A DNA stretch of 64,000 nucleotides from Silurus meridionalis (GCF_014805685.1 NC_060906.1:15639664-15703663), one strand, 5' to 3'; positions 9,871-33,848 are shown, counted from the stretch's first letter. Notes: generated from the sequence alone by a model not told the origin. Program-made: numbers and translations.

Positions 9871-11950
9871 ACCTACATAAACTACATAAAAAGCAAACCT
9901 TCTCAAACAGCATTTTCTCTTTTTGTCTAAATTTTTTTGTCTATCTGAGCAAATATTAGATCCACCATGAAGTCTATTATTGCTCATAAACACTTTCTTC
10001 CTTGAGGCGCTCATGAGCTTATTTGTGTTTTGTTGATCATGGTTGGTCTTTGTGTGAAAAGAATTTTGCCACAGGATTACAAGGTTTGATGAAACCTCTA
10101 GATTCTTGGCAGAGAATGCTGCATCCTGAACATAGAGAATAATGAACTGTGAATCTTATAGAAAGCTTCACTTTTGCTCTTTAGGTATGCACCTTTCAAC
10201 ATGTTCTTTGTAATTGCCGCCTCTCTTTCACCAAGTTCATTACGGAAATGTGGAAGAAAAGCTGCCATTCAGCCCACTCCAATCCAAAGCACAGCTGGAG
10301 CATTGTATAAGTCCATGAGGGGTCTTCCTGAGGATTAAACTTTACATAGGTGCACGTTTAAGCAATTGAGCCTGGCATACTATTGTTTGCTTCTGTTATT
10401 TCATCTGCATAAAAGCAGCATATTTGCACACATTTTAACATAAAGAGTAGAAATACGGAACGCTGTATACTATGTAAAACAAATGTGAATTAGTAAGGTA
10501 GTTGGGCTAGCACATGCCACAAGTCAGCTTCATTGTGCCCTAAAAAAGAATTTGCATATGATCTATGAATCACTGGGACTGTACTGGAGTGATGAAAACC
10601 ATTTGTCTAAAATATATTATCTTCATAGCTCTTTGTTGATGGTAGTGTAGAGTACTGTTAACATATTAGTTCAAATTCTCCCATGTTCAATTCTGTTGTT
10701 CAGTTCTGTCATTTTATTTATACTCACTGGTCACTTTACAAGGAACAACTGTACACCTGAATGGGGAAACATGTGATATTCATGCAACAGTCAGAGTTTA
10801 CATATATTTGTGTAAAAAAAACTAAAAATACATGGTGAACAAAAAAGTATCTAATAATGCACATAAAAAAAATCTTATAAGGCATCTTTTTATTTTATTT
10901 TTAACCACTTACATTTGACCAAATTTGTCTTATAATATATTAGGGTTTCTGTATCATTATAGTGTTATATAAGGAACACACATAAATACAGTGGCTAAAA
11001 GTTATGTTTAAAGTAATATGAAATTGTTTTAGCTCATTGAGCTTATTAGTTCCTGTAATTAGCAAGCTAAGTGTAGCTTCTGAAGTCATGAAATGTGCTT
11101 AAGCTGAACTGAACATTTTGCCTTGAGTTTTAATAGCCTGTAAGAGCATTTCCATATGGGGCAGTGTTGCAGGAGGTCCGAGTACAGCCATATGTTGTGT
11201 TATATGTGTGTTCCAGCAGATTTCCAGGAAGCGCATCTAGTAGCTCCAGAAGGAAGTAGTCATGGCTTATGAGGTCACATAGTGAGGTCACAAACTCCTA
11301 CCAACAGGCCCATGTCAGTGCATTGACTTTCTGTTCAGAAATACACCAATGCAGTGTATGAGCTGCAGTGTGAGCTCATGTGTAAGTTTATATAAAATTT
11401 CTTTTTTCAGGTTTTTAAAAGTACATAAGTATTGAACATTAATATGCTTTTACATTTTCAACATAATCCATTTTCCAAGTGATGCCAAGTTATTGCAAGG
11501 AATCTCTAAAAACTCCATATCCATTGGCACAAACCAACATTTATTTTCATCAATAACAAAAATGTGATGTTTCTATAAAATAAATAGTATGTGCAGTATC
11601 AAGGTGTCAAGTCAAACATAAAATAAAATTATGTTTAAACAACAGCCTGTAAACATTGCACATAAAGCTATAACAATTGTTGAGTTTTCAGTTTGTCCAC
11701 AAATAGTTATAGCTGGAAAGACAAACCACTACAAACAACTACAATTCTAAAAGGTTACACATATTGTTTTTTAAATTGACAGTGGATGAGTTGACGTGTA
11801 AATTCTAATAAAGAGAATAGTAACTTTCAAGAATAGAAGCTGATCTTTTTATTTATTTTTTATTAGAAATAACATAGCATGCACAAAACCTTATTTTGGC
11901 ATATGTCTATGGCATATGAACACCTAATCATCTATAATATATGAATGAAT
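9871..11950. other. AT-rich sequence, no gene seen
   Basis: Non-coding sequence following the truncated DIRS element. A weak match to a common fish repeat at 10719-10790 is listed separately. No credible open frame. Confidence 0.55.
10719..10790. repeat. Possible remnant of a dispersed fish repeat
   Basis: TACTCACTGGTCACTTTACA followed by AGGAACAACTGTACACCTGAA resembles, from memory, the start of an abundant fish repeat that begins near 'actggccactttattaggtacacctg'. The match is short and diverged, so this is a tentative call. Confidence 0.35.
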
Positions 11951-12013
11951 AACTGTTTCACAGTAATTTTCATCATATAAATTCTATATGATTAAAATTA
12001 CTGTAAAACAGTT
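11951..12013. repeat. 63-nt near-perfect hairpin
   Basis: Arms of 28 nt (11951-11978 and 11986-12013) pair with only two mismatches around a 7-nt loop AAATTCT. The left arm begins AACTGTTTCACAGTAATTTT and the right arm ends TTACTGTAAAACAGTT. Complementarity stops abruptly at both outer ends. It could be a compact palindromic MITE or a microRNA-like precursor. I do not recognise the arms. Confidence 0.6.
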
Positions 12014-13015
12014 AAAAGAGGAATGACTTCTGCTTTGCACTAAATAGCAAAGTTGATAAAATGGTCTTCGTGGAAAGTGAAAAGGTGAATAAAGTACTGA
12101 TTAATTGTACCTCACTGAAAGTGCAGGATCGAAACCTTATTCGAATGCACTTGAACCTACCCACTTAACTATTAAAATTAACCTAATATGTGTTCTCATG
12201 TGAAACCATTATGACTTACCTAAAACCATTAGAACAAGCTTTTTTAGCAGCTGTGCCATTATGCCTGAAAACACCATTCAAGTTGTGTAAAATTGCTACA
12301 TTTTCCATTAGACAGAATTTGACTTTGCTACCTTGCAATTACATTAGCTACTGGAATTGATGCTAGTCTAATACAGCATTAGCAAAGAGACCAGGTTTAG
12401 AGGTAGGCTCTGGGCCACACATGCTCAACTTTAACACTGCAGACCAGTGGCACATCCAACTTCAAATGCACAAAGATAGCTACAGCTGATGATTAATTGG
12501 CATTGGTGAAGTTATTCAATCATAAAAAAAATAGCTTGAATGGTAATCTGAGGCCATTTGAATAATATATTGGCTATAGTCATTGATCTAATGGCAAAAG
12601 AGATTTAGATATTTATAATAAGATATGAGTAGAAAGTTAGTATTTTGTATTTTTTTGCTTAATTAAGAAACCATAAGAAACAATATAAATACACCAAAAT
12701 AATCCAGAAGATTAGTACTAAACTATAATTATTTAAGTAATTTTCACCTCTATTAATAAAAAAGAGATGGGCATTTATATGAAGTTAATTAAAAAGAAAG
12801 TAGAGCTTTAGGTGTAGTTTTTTTGCCAAATTTAATAACTCCATTGATGAATTAAGGTGAATCCATTCAATAACACAATTATTTAGCATTGCTGAATTTT
12901 GAAATGTATGCCCTCAAGAATGCATGTCAAAAAGGTTTCTTTTTTTTTTACATGGTTGTGTCCTGCCCATACCCAATAGTTTTTATAGCAGTCATCTCAA
13001 TGAGGAAGGACCTAA
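12014..13015. other. AT-rich sequence, no gene seen
   Basis: Very AT-rich, with several A and T runs. No open frame, repeat unit or RNA gene recognised. Confidence 0.6.
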
Positions 13016-13063
13016 GTGGAATGGAATGGAATGGAATGGAATGGAATGGAATGGAATGGAATG
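13016..13063. repeat. Pentanucleotide repeat (TGGAA)n
   Basis: Nine near-perfect GGAAT-type units. The motif is the same pentamer as some vertebrate satellites, but here it is only a short microsatellite. Confidence 0.95.

Positions 13064-23551
<10,488 letters not shown>

Positions 23552-23623
<72 letters not shown>
23552..23623. repeat. Microsatellite (TG)36
   Basis: An uninterrupted 72-base TG array. Tracts of this kind can form Z-DNA and are usually length-polymorphic. Confidence 0.98.
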
Positions 23624-23624
<1 letters not shown>

Positions 23625-25023
23625 TTTATGAACGCTACTCTTTTTCTTCAAAGGCTCCCAGTTGTCTTTGTATGTCTAGATATGAAACTAAGATAATTAT
23701 GATTGTTTTATTTTTGCAGAAGCGTAAGTGCAAAAACAGCCAGAACAAATAGAGTCAGGAAATATCACAAGAACAACGACACACCAACCAGAAATTAAGG
23801 CTTTTTCCTGTTCTGTTCTAAAAGCTTTGATCTGGGTAATTTGTATGTATTGTTACAGTTAAAGTTCCCTGACTGAGTGAATTGGCCACTGTTTAATGAT
23901 CGTGGAAAAAAATTGCAAGAAACGTATTATACATTCTTAGTACAGAAAGGGTTAAGGTTATAGGGAATCTTACTCTTCATGTTGGAGACTATCAAACTCA
24001 TTAATGGGAGCCTATCAGTCTGAGCCTAGCTGCCCCAGAGCATTCAGACAATGACTGGGTAGACTATCAGCTCAAATGAAGACGGAGCTTTCTGTGTCTA
24101 TGTGCCAAGTTGTGTAACCCAGGCCAGTGTGAGTAAAATGATGAGCAGGTATTAAGACTCATTGACAGTCAGTCCTGGGAAAAAGAGGGTGCCACATGAA
24201 CTGCTGCTGACAAGCAAACCTGTGTGCCTTTTGTTGCTCCCTTTGGGTTTTAGGCGAACGCGAGGTTGATAAAAGGAGTGATATTCATTTGAGAATGGGG
24301 GAGTTTGATACTGTTAGAATCAATCAAGTGCTTTAAAAGCCTTTCTGCCACATGAGAGGTCCTGTGACTCTCTCTCTCTCTCACACACTCAGATAGAGTA
24401 CTGTGTTGGGTTTAAGCTTTAGCTTGTGTGTGGCTGCAGTCTGAACTGCCTTAAAGAGATTAAGACGGTGTTTCCTGCTATGCTAATTAAACTGTTTTTG
24501 TTTTGACTGTTGAAGGAACAGAATGTGATTGAGATTAACTATGGATTTATGTGGTTGAAAAATGACAGGGTTGTTGTAGGGTCTGAAATCAAGTGTTTTC
24601 CACTTAGATGAGAATATACAAGTGCACTTCAGTCATCCTTAAAATTGCATTAATGTATGGATTCTAAGCAGGTGAATTTCTGTATATCTCACTTTAATCT
24701 GCTTTAAGGCAAATGACCATTATGTTCTGCATTCAATCGATCCATCTGCTGAATGTATACTAAACAAATGCATATAAGTTTGGCCTCCTATCCAATCCAT
24801 GACAAATGAATAAATGTCTGTATGTATTCAGCAAGGAACATATTCCTTAATAAACCCGGAAACCCCTTTATGGAAGAAATTGAAGACAAAGGTATTTAAG
24901 CAAGAAAAAAAAACATAAACTTTACATATTCCAGTAGACTTAAATTAGTCATTCCAAATGTAGAAATATATTTTGTTATTGGCTATAAAATATATTTACA
25001 TTTGTTGCTGAGATTGTGTGTTT
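23624..25023. other. Non-coding sequence, no gene seen
   Basis: Moderate composition, with a (CT)8 and CA run at 24368-24389. The segment from about 24000 to 24560 is less AT-rich than its neighbours, but no open frame or repeat was recognised in it. Confidence 0.5.
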
Positions 25024-25169
25024 TGAACCCAGGTGGCAGGACTGACTTTCTAGTTAAAAGCAAGGGTCAGTCCTAAACAGATTTTTGACACACAGTCACA
25101 CTTTCACAAGTCTAATAGATGATTGTGTTTCTGTCTTTCTATAATCAGTGACAGGTCAGGAGAGCAAAA
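25024..25169 (+). repeat. Dispersed direct repeat, copy A
   Basis: About 146 bp beginning TGAACCCAGGTGGCAGGA and ending GTGACAGGTCAGGAGAGCAAA. It is repeated in the same orientation at 27094-27245, with long identical blocks such as ACACAGTCACACTTTCACAA. The segment may be a short interspersed element or a local duplication. The unit has a TTGAACCC near its start but no convincing tRNA-like A box. Confidence 0.85.
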
Positions 25170-27093
25170 TTCATTCACCATGTTTATCACTGTTAAATAC
25201 ATTCCCAACCTTATCATGAACTTAGATCAGATACCTGCTAAAATAAAAAGACAAAAAGACAAAATCCTTAGAGAAACCACAATCACAATCAGCGCTAACT
25301 AACAGGGAATTCATTTACAACATATTACACTAAATATTATGTAGAAGAAACCAAAAAGTTAAACACCAAAAAATATTATTGAATAGTTTCTCCAGAATGT
25401 ATGGCAACACTACAGATTTCAGTGAAAGTGAGGATTTGGCATAAGTACATCTGATTCCAAGGATGCATGTGTTGCTCAAAATTCATATTTTACTAAATAT
25501 CTGTTATGTAGGCCATTGATTTCTTTCAGCAACTTTATTTAACGTGGTGTTGTGTGAGAAGATTTATGAAAACTGTGTAAGCAGACAGGAAGCTGCTGCA
25601 CTTAATGGCTTTCTGCATTTCTTGAATACTTAAGCCCAGGTGCTTACTTATATAAGAGTGCAGGCAGTAATGGTTGCTAAAACCACCTCTATTGAAATTC
25701 ATCTCATGGCCAGTTATGTGAGGAATGAGGCTTTAATTAACATCCTCCCCTTCACCATAGATTATTATTCATTTCACTTATTCAACACTCAGTTTAGCTG
25801 TAGGCTTATGAAGAAATAGGTCAAAAAATCCAGTATGGAAGAAATTAGGAGATACTGTAACTGTTTGCAGATTTTTTCTCAAGAAATAATTATTCTATTG
25901 TAATATCTGCACATTAGCAGTGTTTTTTTTTTGTGGGTTTGTGACACAATAATAATCAGGAATCTTAATTCATAAAAAATATGAAGTATTTGAGAGTCAC
26001 TTTTAAATAATTGTTTATTGCCTTCGGTGCAATGAGTAGAACCAATACTCCCTTTTATTTTATTTTATTTATTTATAAATTTTTTTGCTGCATGTAGTTT
26101 GGTTTGTTATTTTCTGAGTTAAAAGTTGACCAGATATTTAATAAGCAAAAATGATCTCTTTATGAAACTTTTGCAATTCTTTTTTTCCTGCATTTTCTAC
26201 TTTATTCTTTTCAACTTTGTCTTCACAATTTATTACAGACTGTTGTTTTGAACTAGTGGAATTTCCTGTGCACCCGTTGTTCTGGCACAGTGTGTCAAAG
26301 AGGGCATTTAGATAACATCAAACACAAAAAGTTTTATTCTCACTGCCACAATTAAGGCATCCTGTTGTTTTAACCCGCATGTGTTCCCGCAGGTGTGGCT
26401 TTATGGAGCAATTCCTACAGAGCTACCAAATTATATACATTGTAATTTGTGCCTCAATTTTTATTTGTTTTATTTAATTAGAACTCTTTCTTCATCTTGA
26501 CCAAAAATTCAAGGAAATTACAAATTTTATTTACATTCATTTGAAGTAATAGCACTATTTGAAAAATGTAGTGCAATTAATATTAAATAAGTTGTTCTTG
26601 GAAAAGTAGTGAATATCTGAATCCAAACAACACACTGCAGAGTATACTTAGGATAAGGGCGGGAAATGGCAGAAGAAATTTATTACCTTCCTAACAGCTA
26701 ATGTTATCTTCTTCCCTCTCCCATGCTGCATTCTTTATGATAATTCAATGCCAGACAGCTTCAACTAAACTCTAAAGGGCTGTATTGTGGAAATTTTCAA
26801 TTAGAATGATAAGATTTTGGTATCTTACGTGTTTTTTAGTCAAGATTGTTGCTGTCTTTTTCATAAAATACAACAGATCTAGTTTTTTATTGTGTATATT
26901 GTTTTATAAAGATGGTATTTTCACAATCCTGAGTACAATCAAGCAGTTAATAATAAATAATTGAAATTATGAAGTTAAATTTATAGCAGGCATTTGTGCA
27001 TAGTTTTTTTTTCTCATTTTAAGAATAAGATAAGAACAAAATCATCTGTATTGTTACTTACTCGTGGCATGGAACAACAATGGTAAATGAACA
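25170..27093. other. AT-rich sequence, no gene seen
   Basis: Lies between the two direct-repeat copies. It contains T-rich low-complexity DNA at 25921-25935 and 26050-26090. No coding signal. Confidence 0.6.
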
Positions 27094-27245
27094 TGAACCC
27101 AGGTGGCAGGACCAAATTTCTTTGTCAAAAGTAAGGGTCAGTTCTAAGCAGCTATTTTACAGACACACAGTCACACTTTCACAAGTCTAATAGATGCTTG
27201 TGTATCTGTCTTTCTATAGTCAGTGACAGGTTAGGAGAGCAAAGA
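27094..27245 (+). repeat. Dispersed direct repeat, copy B
   Basis: Second copy of the about 150-bp unit at 25024-25169, starting TGAACCCAGGTGGCAGGACC. Divergence is mainly in the first third (small substitutions and an insertion around TTTTACAG). A (GA)n tract follows 50 bp later. Confidence 0.85.
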
Positions 27246-27294
27246 TCATGGCTGATGCTGAGTCTAGGAGATAACAGCAATGGCCTATTTGTTC

Positions 27295-27296
<2 letters not shown>

Positions 27297-27335
<39 letters not shown>
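27297..27335. repeat. Microsatellite (GA)n
   Basis: About 19 GA units with one GC interruption near the 3' end. Confidence 0.95.
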
Positions 27336-29270
27336 GACTTTGACATGCAGTTAATCTGACCTAAAGATGGATTGCTCCATTGTTTTACTGGATGGCAATA
27401 AAAGTTGTGGTCAGCTGAGACTACTCTCTAATTTTAGGGTGCATATTAACAACAAATTGAAAATACATAAATAAGTAAAAAAAATAAAAAAATAAAAAAG
27501 TTCGATCAGGACATAAAGCAAGGAATTAAGGAACAGTAATAATCACGTTAAATGAAACACAACTATTGAGACAAAAATGTAATACTGGAACAGGAAAAAA
27601 ATTTAAATTAAGAATACTTTTGCCTATTCAAATTAATCAGGGCAACTTAAACCTGATCTAGTAGCCCAATCTCTTGAAAAATTGTGTGATTTCAAATTAA
27701 TGAGGGTACTGTGGCTATAGGTTTTCCTAAAAAAACAAATCTATTTTTCCATCTATAATTCACCTTTGGGTAATGCAGATTTGTAAGTATAAGACCATAA
27801 TAGCAAAAGACTTGCAGGCATGTGCCAGGAGTTTCATTGTATTCTAAATTTCATTTTAGTGGTGAAAGACAACAATTAAAGAATAATAATAGCTCCAGTT
27901 CTCAGTACTGAGAATTGATTTACTATTCAATTATTAATTTAAAAATCATATTATTAGTTAACTACTATGAACAGTATTTAAAAACAGTAAATGCTGTGAC
28001 TTATCAAGTAATTAGATAAGAAAGATATTTGCAGTTATCAAGGCAAAAACGTACTCTGGAGACACTATCATGTTCACATTTCAGGGGCGTAAATGTAATA
28101 CGCAGAATGATAATAATACATGTAATCTCTTTATATAATATATAACACTTATAACAGCTGGATATCATCAAGCCACTTTAAACTAAGTTTCTGTGTTTTA
28201 AAGAGGCCAGCATTGAAATATTTTGCTATGACCAAAACTGCTGACTTTAAGTCGATACCTGCCTTTTATGCATGACTCATATACTTTAACATCCAAAACA
28301 GAGAGTGCTTCTGATTGCTATGTCATTGGTAAAACTCTCAAGTACACCACATAAATGTAATAAGATTCACACTGTTATTTGAGAAAACAAAAATTAAAAT
28401 GATACATAAATTATGCATCGAAGTACAGTGACGGTGTATTAAGATTGCAAAATAGAGCCGGCACGTTCGAAGTAGAATTAATACCACTCATCCTTTAACT
28501 TGAAAAGCCATTTCTGTCACACGCTAAAGCTGCTAGGCTAAGTGCGGGGTTAAGTAAGTCCAGATGCTATGTTGGAATTGAACCTCTAGGGCATTGGTAG
28601 GCAAAATACTTCAGTGGCAGATAAACACAGCATAAACGGTAAGACCGGCACAGGGTGCAGCTCCTTAGACTACTGATTAGGAAACAGGATGGTGTGATGG
28701 AATGTGTGCTTTTCAACACTGTTGGTGTTTTGGGATCAAAACTAAACCAGCAGTGGGTGTGGAAACCAAAATGTGCCACCTTCCTTTTCATTCCTCTCAA
28801 CCTTAATTTAGGTAGCTAATTCGAGAGAATTATTTGGTGAATGGCAAGCAGTTTGGATTAGAGCGAAGCAGACAGCTTGAAGAAGGATAAATGTGTATCT
28901 TAGTTCCTATGTAAACACTAATGTTCTTTAGTAAACCTTGCATGTTTAAGCAGAGTAGTACTGGAGAAATGATAAAAAAGAATTGTTATTTGTCAAGCCT
29001 ATAAATCTTTACATGCAATTAACAGTCTTACTGAAGCCAAAAAAAGTTTTTCGTTCTTCCAAAGCTCTTTTGCCCTAAGCCCTAAATTCATGTTAAGGTA
29101 CTAGTTTAAATTGTAGTTACATAAATGTCAGTTCCTTCACAGCCTCTAAGAATTTCGACACGCAGGTCCCTAAGTGTAAATACCTCTTATTAAAGCACAG
29201 TCAGGAATAAGCATGAATGGTCCTGGCAAATAAATTTAGCCTTGTTAATATTTACTTTACTAATAATTAC
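27336..29270. other. AT-rich sequence, no gene seen
   Basis: A-rich low-complexity DNA near 27475-27500. The region 28480-28800 has a 77-codon - strand frame and a B-box-like TTCAATTCC on the - strand near 28573-28584, without a matching A box. No gene recognised. Confidence 0.5.
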
Positions 29271-29302
29271 TAAGATAAGATAATATAAGATAAGATAAGA
29301 TA

Positions 29303-29333
<31 letters not shown>

Positions 29334-29630
29334 TAGTTATGCTATCAAAACATATTGCACATAGATAATATTGAACGGTTGTAAATTATTGTTATTGCAC
29401 ATGTATTGCATAAACAACATTGTTATTGTTATTACTGCACAATTAAAGCACAATAGCAGTGTATATTTTGGTGACTGGAACAGCTCTGATTGTAAAGTTT
29501 AATAGCAGCAGGGAGAAAAGACTGTCTGTATCACTGCTCAAAGACACTTAGGATGTAACAGTCTGTCACTGAAGGAGCTGCTCAAAAATGAAACTGTTTC
29601 ATACAGGGGGTGTATATATTTTTTTTATAA
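29271..29630 (-). mobile_element. 3' end of an L2/Rex-like LINE with (TTATC)n tail
   Basis: On the - strand the sequence near 29590-29545 encodes a degenerate SSFSDRLLHPKC block, which matches the extreme C-terminus of reverse-transcriptase ORFs of fish non-LTR elements. A stop-interrupted segment follows, then an AT-rich 3' UTR with repeated TTATTGCAC-like motifs (29370-29450). It ends in a (TTATC)n array (29332-29271 on this strand), the kind of short tandem tail on which such LINEs terminate. Only the last about 350 bp are present, as expected for 5' truncation during insertion. Clade assignment (L2, Rex or CR1-like) is tentative. Confidence 0.68.
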
Positions 29631-29970
29631 TAGCAGCACATTAAACATTTATGACTTAAATGTATCTTATTTATATTATTTAGCAAAGAGACTAGGAAAT
29701 GTTTCTATATACAAGAGTAAGTTTGGATAAATTAATTAGACTTATTTGAGTTTAAGGATTGAAGGTCACTACCCTTTTGAGCAGCAAGGTATAATCTTAT
29801 TATGAAAATCTTGCTACAGTGTTTGATGATCACATGGCCTTCTTAAGCAATTCTTAAGCTTGCTGTGAAGAGTTTTGAGACTAAGAGTGCAGCAGTAGGC
29901 CTTAGGTCTTTCATCAGATATTTTGGCAAGGTTACTATTGGCACTCCTAATTTATTATTGTCATATTTCT

Positions 29971-29973
<3 letters not shown>
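29631..29973. other. AT-rich sequence, no gene seen
   Basis: Short AT-rich spacer between the LINE fragment and a TA array. No feature recognised. Confidence 0.55.

Positions 29974-30038
<65 letters not shown>
29974..30038. repeat. Microsatellite (TA)n
   Basis: About 32 uninterrupted TA units. Alternating Ile-Tyr frames across this and similar TA arrays are artefacts of the repeat. Confidence 0.98.
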
Positions 30039-30040
<2 letters not shown>

Positions 30041-33000
30041 TCTTTGCCAAGATATCTGTCTGGAATACATCCAGTGTTAATTGCAGTCTTTCACAATATC
30101 ATAGTGAAATTAATCTGATTAGACCTCAGCTGCTGACCCCCTGCATTGCAAATTATGAACCTGGAAAAGAAAGCACATTTTTACTAACACAGATCTGAAA
30201 TTCTTACCTCAGGGTAGGGAATTTGCTTAGACTGTAACTATATCATGTAACTAGAACCTTGCCTTGTAAAAATATTTTTAATTAACTGTTTTTTTGTGCA
30301 AAATGACTTCTTATGATCTCCATATCTATGACATTCTTCTCCTTAAGCATTTGCTTTTTTCTTACCTACATGCAGCTGATTTGGATAATATACAAATGAC
30401 ACTCAGAAAATTTATTATTTATTGTTTTGAACCTGTCTCTGAATATGCATTACTTCCTCTCAAAAAATATTAATGTATCTTTTGAAATTAACTCGTGTGA
30501 CCAGCTCTGAACACAGGCCTTTAGAAAGAACTCTGCATCTGTGAATAAAATATATTTTTTAGAAACGTAAGTTGATAAATAGGTTGTGGCAGGTCTTACT
30601 TACACTTAGAGTCATTATTTACATAATGAGAGATTTCATTCCTGATTAGCCTTAATGTATACATTTGTGTCAATGGGTTTATACTGCAACCAAATACAGA
30701 CCTTGATCAGTCTCTAGGAAATGACTCTCTGGTTGCATGGAATTTAACCTATTATCACCTTCTTAGGTGGAGAGAGTGAAATAGAGAGAAGGATGTTTAG
30801 TGATTTAGAATAAGAATACAAATCAATGCCACACAAGGAACTGATTATCTGTTAATTTTTGAGCAAAAAACATTCAATATAATCTAACATTTCTCACATG
30901 TTTGAGAATTCACTGTTGAAGAACACTAATAAACATTTGAGATTATGTGTATCTCTTTCAGACCTTCAGTTAGAGCATAGGGAATAATCCTCTTTCCCAA
31001 ACTATTCATTTTGTAATATTTGCTTTTTTTAGTAGGCAAACCGGTCATATACAACTGGTTCAGCATATAACCCACTGAACACTGATAGTGTGTAGGAATT
31101 CCCAGTGGTATACTTTAGTTGTATTTCCCTCCTCCAGTATTACAGTGTCTGGGGAATGCTGATGTTCCAAAGGTCAAAATCCCATATGCTGTGCATTTAC
31201 CATCAGTTCTTGGTAGGCATGTGGAACATATTCTACATGGATCATAGAACATCAGTCTATGTGAGAGCCAGAGCAGTAGGTTTTTTTAGCTGTGATCTAA
31301 AGTCAGTGGGTTTGGACTTTATATTTCCCATTGACTTTTTATTTTTATACTTTTTTTTGTGCTTTGTGAAGTTGAAAGGACACCAGCATGACCCACTGTT
31401 CCACCTCCATCCTTCCAGGATCAAGTATGAATATCCAGGTTTTTTTACGATTTGATCTAAGTATGAATTTATTTTAGTGTTTTATCACAGATTGTTCCCT
31501 TTTTTAGTCATGCACACGGCATCTTAAATGCCTTTCCAAACCCTTACATCTCGATTTGCCATTAAGTGTTCTCAATTACAATTTCGCATGGCGATACTGG
31601 CAGTGGTCTCTTCAGTCCTCGATAGAGCCTGAGTAGAGCACTTGATGTAATGGGAGCCATGTGTTTGCATGGTACATTATTAGCATACCTGTCTGTCTCT
31701 GTCCCGCCTGCCTTCTCAACCACCGACATCCTTTCTGCAGGATCATTCAGTGTGATACAGCATAGAAAAACTATTCACTACAACATGAGACAAACCTTTC
31801 CCTGTACTCAATGATGGCTATGATTTCTTGAAACCTTTTTGAAATTTGGCTATATTTGGGCATAATATTCACATGACTTTCTACTTGAAAAGAGCATTAC
31901 TTATTGACAGCCTTAAGTCTGGTTCAGAGGAGTTCATTTATGCTGTTGTCTGCACACTCACAATTTCAAATGTGCTAGAACTTTCATGTTTTTACATGCT
32001 AGGAATTAAAATGTACCTGTTTTTGTCCTATAAAAATAATAATATGACTTGTTTACACTTGCCACACTAATTTCTCTCTTAATGGTTTTAGCTTAATAAT
32101 GTATTTTTAGACCCTGACAAACATCATGAGGTTATGTATTTGATGGAGACTCAAAGATCTTCTGAAAGTTACACTGGATAAAGGCATCGAAGGCATCATT
32201 GAGATTGTTGTAAGGAATCAGTGATGATTAAGAGTGCTTTACTCATTCCTTGTCAAATATTTAATTTAGCCCAATATTGAATCATAAAACATGGTATTAA
32301 ACAATATATACAAAATTTAAAGTTTGATGCTGTTTACTATTGACATAAAAAACTGCACATGAGTGACTATTGATAGTTATTGATCACAAAGTTCAAGTTA
32401 TTTTGAATTTCATAGCTTGCTCTGTTGCTTTTATATAATGTGGTTTCTTTGTTTTTAAACCTAAATACTGTTGTAATAAACCTTTTTTGCATGTTTGGCA
32501 ACCTTCATGTACCCACGGTTACTAATTTACGACCGGTCTCTCTGCAGCTCTGGGCTGTTTGTCAATCTTTATTGATTCTTAATTATTTAGTTACTTATTT
32601 AGTTACTTATTTGTTGTATTAAAATTGTTTTTATAAGGAAGAATTTATTTTCAAAATTGTTAATATTATTTAATACTTTCTTTTAATTTTGCTATCAAGA
32701 AGACAATCTCTATATCTAGTTTGGATAGTTTTAGAAATAGACTTTTCACCCAGTCTAAAAACAGCCTATGTTAAATTTTAAGAACAGGTACATAATCTCT
32801 TTGTCTCTATTAATAAATATATAAGCCCAGAGAGTGTTAACTAAAGAAGGAATTCGTTTTTTTTGCTATATTCGTAAGTTTTTTTTGCTATATTTACCAG
32901 CAACCTCCAAACACTGAAAATGAAAGGTTTTTTTTTTTTTTTAATAAATGCTAAAACTGTGATCATGCTAAAGACATGGGCAGTAATTGTGGTAGTTTAA

Positions 33001-33794
33001 ATAAGGTAAAAAAAATCAAGCTTAGAATATCAGAAGTTTTTCTTAAGACTTTTGTCATCAGCAACAATTTAATTGTAAAAATCTAATTTCTATTTAAATA
33101 GTCATTGACATTTTTCATGCTGAATGCTATCACTGATTCATCCTTCTTTTAAAGTCATGACATCAGAAATGATTCAAAGTCATCAGTTTTTTTTCTTATT
33201 TTGTACTTTGACCACCTGCATTTTTTCTGTCCTTCACTGTTTAGTAATGACTTCCTGAATCATAGTTAATAATTTTTGTCCTGTTTCTAAGTAAGCCACA
33301 GAGTTTATTCAAGGTAACTACACTGCAGGGGATCTCTGAGGTTAATAGTTTGTAAGCTTTTCTCTATTTATGTAGGTAAAAATATAATCTTGAGTCAAAC
33401 CTTTATGTAATACTAAATTGCTGAAGTTTGTGTGTATACCTCTCTCACTGGGTCATGTCTCTTACTGAAACTTCAGCCACTTTGTCTGCCAGCTCAGTCT
33501 TGTGAGACTATCATTACCAGCTTCGGATAAGCTATTATTTCATATGCCAGTGGACCAGAAATGCCCCCTGAGGAGGACACACAGACAGAGCATGATCAAG
33601 CAGGGCTGCTTTAAGAAGCACTCTAAATATTGTACATTGTATCACAGTGTTTACAGTCTCACAGATGTTAATACTACTAATAGGTTTTTTCTTGAAAGCA
33701 AAGTAAAGTTACCTTGATACAGTAGACAAATCTACTCACTCTTAAACCTTTTAATGGTTTAATGAATTACAGAATAACAGTTAAACCTAGCTCC
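30039..33794. other. AT-rich sequence, no gene seen
   Basis: Open frames such as 31105-31455 + (116 codons) and 31846-32070 + have no recognisable domains. Short internal repeats occur (TTAGTTACTTA twice at 32588-32610; a TTTTTTTGCTATATT motif twice at 32858-32894). No gene recognised. Confidence 0.55.
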
Positions 33795-33802
33795 TATTAT
33801 TA

Positions 33803-33848
<46 letters not shown>

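Noticed and set aside
13016..13063. Centromeric-type satellite based on the GGAAT pentamer
   Set aside because: Only nine units in unique flanks; a simple microsatellite, not satellite DNA.
28560..28800. Possible antisense SINE with a B-box-like TTCAATTCC
   Set aside because: No A box at the right distance and no recognisable SINE body.
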